NCBI GenBank assembly: GCA_003344405.1
Contig: NOWV01000022.1
Coordinates: 372,001-436,000, forward strand
From: Trichoplax sp. H2
Lineage: Eukaryota > Placozoa > Uniplacotomia > Trichoplacea
DNA length: 64,000 nucleotides
Direction: 5' to 3'
The position numbers and the translations under genes are program-made. Positions 50,294 to 64,000 of the stretch are shown here, one piece after another. A model generated the notes under the pieces. That model did no database searches, was not told the origin of the DNA, and saw only the letters and a program-made list of their open reading frames with translations. Position 1 is the first letter of the stretch, and each line of letters starts with the position of its first letter.

Positions 50294-50858
50294 AAATAGT
50301 GTACTGGACCATGACAGTATTTGGAGGATTGTTAGAGCTGAAAATGTTATTATGAAGCATTATGTCGACATACTACAGTAGCTAGACGATTATTAAAGTT
50401 ATATCAGGGTGTTACGGTACGAACTACCGTGAAGAAATAGCTATCTAAATTTGGTTAATATAATATAGTGATATTATATTACAACTAGTTATTTACTATA
50501 GGAATTACTCTAATTATAAATGTGTTACAGTAAATTTAATGCTGTGCTGTAATGTGCACTGAAATGATTCTGTGAATGGACATATTGTAGTCCGACTGTG
50601 AAAAACTAGTTATCTCACCTAAGTATTTTTATAAGATGATTTGTGAATGTTAGCTGCTGTAGAAGGGTATATAAGCCCGTCAGATAGTTGAATAAAGCAG
50701 TTCTCAATTGTATAGTTGTTTTAACGTAGAATCAAAGGCGTCTAAATAGTGTACTGGACCATGACAGTATTTGGAGGATTGTTAGAGCTGAAATGTTATT
50801 ATGAAGCATTATGTCGACATACTACAGTAGCTAGACGATTATTAAAGTTATATCAGGG
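50294..50858. repeat. 116-bp direct repeat bracketing a 334-bp insert
   Basis: The segments 50294-50409 and 50744-50858 differ by a single base: the first has an extra A in the A run after GAGCTG. They begin AAATAGTGTACTGGACCATG and end AAAGTTATATCAGGG. The second copy is continuous with an open exon-like frame downstream; the first copy is frameshifted by the extra A and runs straight into the insert. Confidence 0.95.
50410..50743 (+). mobile_element. Solo-LTR-like insert between two exon copies
   Basis: The insert begins TGTTACGGTACG after the first repeat copy. It contains a TATA-box-like GGGTATATAAG at 50665-50675, an AATAAA polyadenylation-type signal at 50691-50696 and a short tail before the second repeat copy. 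This order (TATA, then AATAAA within about 25 bases, then a short 3' part) resembles the U3-R-U5 plan of an LTR. No internal retroelement genes, primer-binding site or matching CA end were confirmed, so it could also be ordinary promoter-like sequence. Confidence 0.35.
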
Positions 50859-51304
50859 CGAAATTGATCAATTTCCATTCGCATTCGTTTCATTAAATGA
50901 CTCAAAATGGAAACTATGTTTATCTAGGTTTTGATTGCTTATTTATATAAAGTACATTTTTGCCACATACAGTATTACTTTTTATGCCTTTTCATGTAGT
51001 TTAACGTCTTGTAGATTGATGAACATATCGTTACAATTGCCATATTGTCATGCTACATGACATGATCGTATAACTTTGTTCTAAATTTAAAGTATTTATA
51101 TACTTGGATATTTTGTTTCTAGCAGTAGAGCATGTAACAATTGCCATGCTAAATGCATTGCTGCAAAAGCCTTGCATTGCTGCAAAAGCCTTGCATGACT
51201 ATGCATTACTGTATAATTACAAACTTCTTTTAAATTTTACTTAAAGGAATCAGTATGAACTTGACCAGCCAATACCGGTAATGGCTGCATTATCGGCTTT
51301 AGCA
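50749..51304 (+). pseudogene. Two exon-like pieces, possible ELMO-domain (ELMOD) fragment
   Basis: Exon-like piece 1 (about 50754 to 50927, ending in AG at a GT) and piece 2 (51247-51304, after a TTAAAG acceptor) join in phase 2. The joined frame contains VFGGLLELKCYYEAL, ARRLLKLYQGEIDQFPFAF, VSLN and, in piece 2, PIPVMAALSALA. The pattern of an ARxxL helix, then FPF-xx-VSLN and a later PIPV helix resembles the C-terminal half of the ELMO domain of ELMOD proteins (GAPs for Arf-family GTPases). I could find neither the upstream half nor a terminal exon. It may be a decayed fragment or an incomplete model of a real gene. Confidence 0.33.
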
Positions 51305-53081
51305 GTAACATACACACATTAAATATACCCATTTCAAATTGTTTTAATTTAGGCATTAATTAGAGCTGAAACAAAAAGTTGTATTAGATCAATTATGATC
51401 TACTGTCCAATACATTGGAGTATATCCTGTAATCATGCTACTTAAAATGAAAATTAATTTGCTTGAGTAGAAAAGAAAGACTAAAATAGGCCTATTTCGA
51501 GATATAATCGAATGCATTTCGATCATATCATACCATTCCGTTATTTAATTGTCTAAAATTGAAATTATCTTTTACGGTAATTTTAATTACAAATGCATTA
51601 GTTGTAATCACTCCAAGATTTTTTATTTGGAGGAAAGAGGTATTTATTTTGATTTAACTTATAGTCTTTCGAAAAGCCAAGACAATGTTAGGATTAGTAT
51701 CACGCTCTAAATCACGATTTACCATTTAATTGAATAATGTACTTTTATATATTGCAGTAAATTAATCGTTTTCAATCATTTTGATCTGTACCATCGTTAG
51801 AGCTGGATTTTTATGTAATGGTCCGATTGAATAAAAGGTTGATAACTGAAAGATAATAAATTATGTAATACAGGAAGTGATTATCCTTTCGATAATTAAA
51901 GATAAATTGTAATAATTATCGAATTGGAAAGGAAGCAGGTCAAGAAACATGTGATGACCTTAGATAATTCATAAAATTCTATCCTATTGAAGATAATTCC
52001 GGTATTGATGAGGCCGATTGAAATGATTTTTCCGTATTGATAAGGAATCATTAATTAATGCAGTTAAAAGAACAATATCAATTAATTAAATCATCGAATT
52101 CATCAAATAGTCATGAATACAAATAACGAGAGTACGTGAAAAATAAAATATATTCAAGAATAGTTATTGTCAATATCAATTATTCATATTATTGTCGGGA
52201 AAATTAAAATTTGCGTAGATAACATACGAATAACAATTTGTCCTTATATTGATTTAATATTGTATCTTGGTCAAAAGAATTATTGATTGATCAACTTGGC
52301 TAACTGTTGTCAATTTGTTTTATTTTGTACTATATTGTGATGTTTGATTCTCATTATTCTTGAAGGAAAGCGAAAGAGGAAAAGAAAAACTAATTCAAAA
52401 ATTTTCAACCACCTCCATCTTCAATATCGATCTTATTTTCTTCGAAACAAATATCAACGATCGACGGCATATTTTGTCTATGATATATCCAATGGGTCTT
52501 AAAAAGTACCCCAAATTCAATTCAATTTAAGCTATTACTTTTAGGCTATATACTTATCGAACTCCTCTATCCATTTCATCTCACCCATCACTGTTGCTAA
52601 AATTAAGTTGAGCTAACATACTTCTCGATTAGGACTTTCATCTTTATTTCACAATTAGATCCCATATTACGATAGTAACTATCTTCATTAGCTAAAGTTA
52701 AGGTTGTTACGGATCAGAAGCACTTTATTAAGTTATACGGGTTCTTTTTATAATTCGTCAATACTATTCAAGGCATTAATAGAGCCTTATCAAAACATCC
52801 CGCATTCTATCTTCAAAAGTAGATTAAAAACAGATAATTAGCGATCAAACCATAATTTATCACTACCAAGACGTGTCTTAACCTGATAAATTATCAGGCA
52901 AGGATCATTAGCTCTATTTCCTTTATAGAAATATTCCTTCTTCACATTTTTTACGCTATCCAAGTCTAAAGCCTAACTGAATTGAAATACGAAACTGGAA
53001 TGGCAGTACTTGAGTGACTTTCTTGCAGTTAATGTGGTTTTAAGGCAATTAGGTTCAATCATTGCAGTAGCTATCAAAGAA
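51305..53081. other. Upstream region of the GPCR gene
   Basis: AT-rich, no gene seen. A short palindrome CCTGATAAATTATCAGG occurs near 52880-52896. The stretch TTTCTTGCAG ending at 53028 looks like a splice acceptor and could close an intron in the 5' leader. Confidence 0.4.
53000..53017 (+). promoter_or_regulatory. Possible short upstream reading frame of the GPCR mRNA
   Basis: An ATG at 53000 opens a five-codon frame closed by TGA at 53015-53017, out of frame with the receptor start at 53082. If the mRNA leader includes it, it could damp translation. If the TTGCAG at 53028 is a real acceptor it would be spliced out. Confidence 0.25.
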
Positions 53082-54242
53082 ATGGCGGCAATAGCAAGTG
53101 GCTCTCTCAATCATAACAATTCTCAACTCTTCAATCCAGTCATCTTTCCACAAGTATGCCGCAATAACTCTTATTACATATCGCAAATTGATCATCGCAT
53201 CCATTTTGATCCCAGTTTAACCATTATCCTTATTATTATTATCATTATTATTATGGTTACCGCTTTCATCGGTAATTTTTTAATCATCATTACCATCTAT
53301 TATAGTAAAAGACTGCACACTAATTCTGGATATTTAATGGCTAATTTAGCTGCTGCTGACTTATTATTTAGCTGCACTGTTATCCCATCCACCTTAGTGA
53401 TACTCATTTATAGAAGAAATATCCTTCCATCTGTTCTGTGCGTCATGAGTGGCTTCTTCTATACTCTTGCCGGAGGGACTTCCATTGCCACTATTGCTAG
53501 TATTACAACTGATCGTTTCATAGCAGTTTTTAAACCATTGCATTATCCGAGCTGGATGTCATCGCAATTTATCGCCATCTTAATTGCATTTTCATGGATA
53601 TTTGCTGGTATTCATGCTGTTATACCCATGCTGGGATTGGAATGTTATGGTCTTGGTCGTTATACATTTATGCAAGCATCGGCATCATGTTGGATTGATT
53701 CAACGTTAATGCGTGGTTTACCAAATCAAGTCTATATAACTTTATCCACCATTGAAGTTTGCTTACTGCTATCATTTGTCGTATTCTCTTATATTTTTAT
53801 GTACTGTAAAGCAAGAGATTCTAATCGTAAAGTATGGTCGATTAATTTATCTATTCGCTCTCATGCTGTCCAATCCAATGCATTTACTCAACCTAATCGA
53901 AAGCGCCATATCTGTAAAGCAACCAAAACAACCCTTACGCTTATTAGCGCTTTTCTAGTTTGTTGGACACCAGCAGCTTTAGAAGCAGTTCTAGCGCTGT
54001 ATCTACCCTATCAAATATCTGATGTAGTCTTTTTAGTATTAACCTGGTTGACCTATCTTAACAGTGCAATCAACCCAATTATTTATGGCTTAATGAATCG
54101 TAATTTTATTGAAAGTTTTAGACAGTTAGCAAGACGTTATCAATCCAAACATTGCAACTGGATAGGACCACTCTTTGGGCAGAAAACTTCTGTTACTTTA
54201 GTTGAAAATATACGTGATTCTAAACTCAATCAGTACGGGTAG
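53082..54242 (+). CDS. Class A (rhodopsin-like) G-protein-coupled receptor, single exon
   Basis: 386 aa in one exon; the ATG at 53082 is the first in-frame Met, since the frame upstream to 53010 opens only with TTG. Seven hydrophobic segments are visible. Class A landmarks: GNFLII in TM1 (Asn about 64), LAAADL in TM2 (Asp about 92), the TM3 Cys before the GGTSIATIASI helix, DRF in place of DRY at the end of TM3 (about 143-145), CWTP in TM6 (about 293-296) and NPIIYGLMNRNF in TM7 (about 330-341). Two Asn-x-Ser glycosylation sites lie in the N-terminal tail (NNSQ, RNNSY). The third intracellular loop is moderate in length and Arg/Lys-rich. It signals through heterotrimeric G proteins at the plasma membrane; the ligand cannot be read from sequence. 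A lineage-specific orphan receptor is the safest call. Confidence 0.93.
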   Translation: MAAIASGSLNHNNSQLFNPVIFPQVCRNNSYYISQIDHRIHFDPSLTIILIIIIIIIMVTAFIGNFLIIITIYYSKRLHTNSGYLMANLAAADLLFSCTVIPSTLVILIYRRNILPSVLCVMSGFFYTLAGGTSIATIASITTDRFIAVFKPLHYPSWMSSQFIAILIAFSWIFAGIHAVIPMLGLECYGLGRYTFMQASASCWIDSTLMRGLPNQVYITLSTIEVCLLLSFVVFSYIFMYCKARDSNRKVWSINLSIRSHAVQSNAFTQPNRKRHICKATKTTLTLISAFLVCWTPAALEAVLALYLPYQISDVVFLVLTWLTYLNSAINPIIYGLMNRNFIESFRQLARRYQSKHCNWIGPLFGQKTSVTLVENIRDSKLNQYG

Positions 54243-55556
54243 TTTGTAATTCTATTGAAATGACTACAAATATTACGCATAATTTGTATTCAAGTTATGT
54301 TCTAGTAATTTACTGTATATCTGTAATTTAAAAATTTTACTGACAGTATTCTCTCAGTATTTGAATTGCGAGTATATAGAATCACAGCATATTGTTTAAA
54401 TTGAGCAATTCTTTTTCATTATAATGTAAAATTCGTAATATTGTGACTATATTTCGAGTGAATATTGTCAACTTACTTGTTCCGTTTACATTAATTTGCT
54501 TAATGGATTTGATTAACTGTAATATGAATTAAATAGTTTATATTTCATTTACGTTATCTATGATCACGTAGATATTGATTTACAGATCAAAACTGCTACT
54601 ATTCATATCTATCTAATAGCATTTGATTAATTATCTACCTAAATCCACCTAATTTGGCAGATACAAATCCAATAATTTTCGTAGTTTTAAGATTTGTAAC
54701 AGTAAGAATACATAACTAGGCGAATACTTATCTCGTCAACTTGTTACTGTATCCCAATTGGTAAATTGATTTGTGAATCATGATCGAATAGTTGTTACAC
54801 TGTATTAATGTTTTATTTACTCAATGCTGTACCATCATTACATGGTCACTGATTTTAAATTAAAGTGTAACTTCATTAATAGCATCTTAAAATTTTTAAT
54901 TCTAAATTCCAGTCTACATTAAGTAACCTCAATGTTGCGATCAACCATGCTATAACTTAATGGTATGGTACATATGTTAAACTTATTTCGTTCTTTTTTC
55001 TAAGCATATTTGTTACGTTTATGATAGAATATCGTAAATCTTTTAGAAGTTTAATGCCTGTAAAGTTTACGAAAATCCTACTTCCCATTTATACTCTATC
55101 TGCTGGTAGCATTTGAATTCATTGTTAAATTGCCTATCTTCATGCATCGCTTTACCGCTATAATCGCTATCAGGCGAATAAATTTAATCAGTGATAACAA
55201 TCATAAGCAAAAATAATGGTAATTATTACTAAGTATTCAGTGTTAATAATGTTATCTTTTTAATTTTCAATTAATCTCATTTTAAACTATAAAGTAATTA
55301 AAAGATAGCATATAGGGAAAATAAAATATACCTAACTAACAAACAAATATGTGTATGCAATGTGGCTACTTTCTTTCAAAACACTCTTCATAAATATATT
55401 TCAGATAGTGAATATTACGCCATTAAATACTAATTCATTATATTGATAATCATCTTTGGTTGGATCATAACACTCCGTCTCCTTTTACATCACCGTAAAA
55501 GTATTAACTTAAAACTGTACACTAGCATAATCCATACACAGTTCTAACAAAATGTC
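54243..55556. other. Intergenic region between convergent GPCR and VPS53
   Basis: AT-rich 3' flanks of both genes. No coding or RNA signal recognised. Confidence 0.5.
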
Positions 55557-61083
<5,527 letters not shown>

Positions 61084-63265
61084 CTTGCCAACACAGTTAA
61101 CGTATGTGTTGCTTATGAGCATGCGTAGCTAATGGAAGCACTTCATATGCTTTTTACTGTTGGTTACAGTATATTGACGTTATAGGAACAATCGAAAACT
61201 TCATATGCTGATAATAAATAGTGTACAGCATGCTATGTTTCCAGTATGGATAGTACAAGTCATTATGGTTGACAGATGTGTCTAATACATCACTTCAATT
61301 TGTAGATTACAGTATAGACGAGAGATCACTAGTACGACAACTGACCAATTGTAACTTAATTATTAATTAATTAATTAATTATAATAATTAATAATTCTAT
61401 GGAATGTGTTTCAAGTTACTTTACTAAAGTTAGACTATGTTCAACATATTTGTTTGAAAGATTTTATTTAGTATGTCAACAGTTGCGCAATTTCCAAGGT
61501 ATAGTCCATAGTATAGTGCAGTAAGACTTTCAAGTATGCTGCTATTAAACGTACAGAATCGCAAAATATAAAAATAGAAAAGCTAATTGGAAATTTTTGA
61601 ATATACATAATGACGAAATTATTTCGAATTGCCTACTTGCAGTACAGTGTATATTACTTTTGATAGCATTTTAGTAGACTACCTTTATACGCGGAAGTAT
61701 GTAGTCGGTAGAGAAGCGCTTGACAGTATTTAGCGTGAAAAAGGATCTGAAAGCACAAAAAGAGAACATTGAAGAGTTGAAACGAAAGTATGACAAGCTC
61801 AGCAGCATAACAACGCTGTAATGCATTGACGACCGTCTGCAATACTCACTCGTATAAACTTGCACTACTTCTGTTACTGTGCTAATATAATCTATTCTTG
61901 TGAAATTTAAATGGATTATATGTTACTAAGTTAGCCAGGTTATATATGAGCATTTGAAACAAGGCTGGTATGGTCATGACGATAATTTAGTTTTACAAAT
62001 GTTAGAAAATACTTGCAATTAAAGTAAGTATAACAAAGAAATTAATTATAACCTGCATACATACATTTCTAAATGCGATCGGTCCTAATAAGAAATTTTA
62101 AGAGAATTGAATAATGTTATCGATTGGTATTTAATAACCATTTAAAGAAATTACTTATCAGTCATATCTAACATATACAAAAAATAGACTTTTACTTGAA
62201 AATTATTAGTCATTTAAGTACATACTACTAACCTCGCCAATTTAGGTACACTGCACTGCAGCGCCAATTTCATAAGGCATACCTGTACTTTACTTGCACA
62301 TACGAATATAACCTTTATACAATATCTTTTATCATACGTTTGTTTATCATGACATTCGATAAGCTGTATTATTCGTAATTCGTGGTATAGGCAAATGCCC
62401 GAGCATTTATCATCAATGGTCTTTTGTGGCATAGAAAGTAAATAAAAAGAATGGATCTTGATATCTAGCGAAACTAAATTACGTATAATTAGTCCGATAA
62501 GACAGACAGGACTTTACTAATTTGATGTTACAAATAGGCTACCCTGCCAATGTGAAGCACATTCATTTTCCAAATTGTTAATTTTATATGCATTCTAAGT
62601 ATGCTCATTTTGACGCATCCAGACGCGAAAAGTGTTAACCTAATTAATCATCTTTTGTTAGTTTAGGTTGCACCTTTTAAGGCCAGAACTACAGTAGAAC
62701 TGTAACCCTTATAGCTGCAGTAGCAAGTTGTAATTCTAGCCAGCACAATTCTACTTTACATTAATTTTCTGATGTAGTTTCATAAAAAAAAACGCATTTA
62801 CGAGTGCTGGAGGTACTGGGGAGACGAACTGGCAAACACATTACTAAACCGCTAGAAGACCTGTTAGTAGACTAGGGTACAGTATAGGCGTAAAACACTA
62901 GTACCCGTACGTACTAGGAATAGACTGACACCGGTTCATTCGATCATATCGATTGCCGACATTGTCACGCCCACCTATCAGGTGCTCCCGTAAGCGATTA
63001 CAGTACGTTAATTAAATTAATTAATAAACACCGTTATTAGCAAATCAAAACTGATTTGATGTTGATCAGAAATGCTGTTTTCCCTCTAAATAAATAGCTT
63101 GGCTGTACGTCTTAGCTACTTAAGGCGATGCTCTTATTAGCAAGGGAGTCTTTCATCTACTCAGCAAAATATTGATTGCAAATAGAGCAAAATTCAACGC
63201 GTCTACCGATCGAACTTTGAATTGAACCAGATTTCTAGTTTCTAAAATTGTTGCCTTAATTGCAA
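61084..63265. other. Upstream region of VPS53, intergenic
   Basis: Presumed promoter of VPS53 near 61084-61300, then AT-rich DNA with a TTAA/AATT simple stretch at 61358-61396. On the + strand, 61704-61822 encodes a 39-codon Lys/Glu-rich frame after a TAG acceptor-like site, looking like a coiled coil, but with no partners. No gene can be called. Confidence 0.45.
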
Positions 63266-63269
63266 ATAT

Positions 63270-64000
63270 TAACCATCTTTCTAGAACTCTATCTTGATTC
63301 AAATTATTGTACAACGTTAAAATTAATCTACTCGCAAGTCAGGAAAACTGCGATCAGTAGCTACTATCAGTTGCCGTACATACTGCAGTGCTCCAGCATC
63401 AAACGCGAGCCCAATCGGATCGCAAGTTTAGAAAAGTTGATGGGCAGCTTTCATCATCATCAGTTTGAATCTGCAGCTTCTATCAGCTATTATAGCATCA
63501 GGTTCTATCTACTTTTTAAAATTTTTACCTCGTTCACTCTCTTTCTATAACTCTACCTCGATCCAAATTATTGTACGTAGTACGTTGTATCATACAACGT
63601 TAAGCTTAATCCACTCGCAAGTCAGGGAAACTGATCAACACCTTCATGTGAACTCCAATCAACAGCTACTATTAATTTAACCGTACATATTGTAGCATAA
63701 TTTACTGCAACACTGCAGCATTAAACTCAAGCTCAACCTGATTACAGGTTTAGAAAATTGATTAGCAGCTTCTATCTGCTATTACAGCATTAGGTTACAG
63801 CTATTCACAAGTCCAGAAAATTAATCAACACCTTTCGTCATCAATTCGGATCAACAGCTTCTATCAGCTATTACAATATCAGGTTCTATCTATTCGTCGA
63901 GAGTCTAGAAAATAAGTCAGTACCTTTTTCATCACTGATTTCCATTGATAACTTCTACCAGTAATCACTATTGTTTTTATTGTAATTATCTACTCAATAC
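63270..64000. repeat. Tandem repeat (about 250 bp unit) running off the window end
   Basis: Units start near 63280, 63550 and about 63790. Shared pieces: CAAATTATTGTAC, CAACGTTAA(A/G), CACTCGCAAGTCAGG, CTGCAGCATTAAAC, GGTTTAGAAAA(T/G)TGAT, CAGCTTCTATCAGCTATTA and CATCAGGTTCTATCTA. The third unit is shortened. The reading frames at 63260-63680 are repeat-derived and not genes. Confidence 0.8.

Noticed and set aside
53010-53081. N-terminal extension of the GPCR
   Set aside because: It opens with TTG, not ATG. A eukaryotic start at 53082 is the first in-frame Met.
61704-61822. Coiled-coil-like frame rich in Lys and Glu on the + strand
   Set aside because: It is only 39 codons, single and with no neighbouring exon or start codon. 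Two frames on the opposite strand overlap it equally well.
63260-63680. Two overlapping open frames near the window end
   Set aside because: Both run across units of the tandem repeat and do not keep frame between units.

Overview
The window is nuclear DNA of an animal. It is AT-rich, and its genes are split into many short exons by small GT-AG introns. The gene content is metazoan: a GAS2-like cytoskeletal linker, mitochondrial PGAM5-type phosphatases, SVOP/SV2-family transporters, a rhodopsin-class receptor and the GARP/EARP subunit VPS53. The compact introns, the expanded orphan families and the clear but distant resemblance to vertebrate proteins suggest an early-branching animal, most likely a placozoan such as Trichoplax. 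That assignment is an inference from gene style, not a database match. All gene models were spliced by eye from the sequence, using homology, frame, GT/AG borders and intron phase.

Layout. 1-1716 (+): 3' part of a GAS2-like gene ending in a GAR domain. 3506-4904 (-): first PGAM5 paralogue. 5.1-6.4 kb: a TACAGTA-rich block and a tandem repeat with hairpins. 8193-14299 (-) and 16836-21303 (-): two adjacent SVOP-like transporters, A and B, of 15 exons each. 22.3-22.6 kb: a frame-preserving minisatellite. 23434-25160 (+): second PGAM5 paralogue. 27276-33990 (-) and 37039-42936 (+): SVOP-like transporters C and D, head to head. 43-50 kb: gene-poor DNA with several worn tandem repeats. 50.3-51.3 kb: a duplicated exon around an LTR-like insert, with a faint ELMO-domain resemblance. 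53082-54242 (+): single-exon class A GPCR. 55557-61083 (-): complete 23-exon VPS53. 61.1-64 kb: intergenic DNA ending in another tandem repeat.

The centre of the window is a local gene-family cluster. Four SVOP-like genes share the same 15-exon plan, and two PGAM5-like genes share the same three-exon plan; members of the two families alternate. The transporters carry sugar-porter-type MFS motifs and the SV2/SVOP DAMEMM segment in TM1, except C, which has lost the TM1 aspartate. Substrates cannot be told from the sequence. VPS53 acts in endosome-to-Golgi tethering and SVOP proteins in vesicle membranes, but there is no sign that the genes form a functional unit. I found no prokaryotic-type system, CRISPR array, tRNA or rRNA gene.
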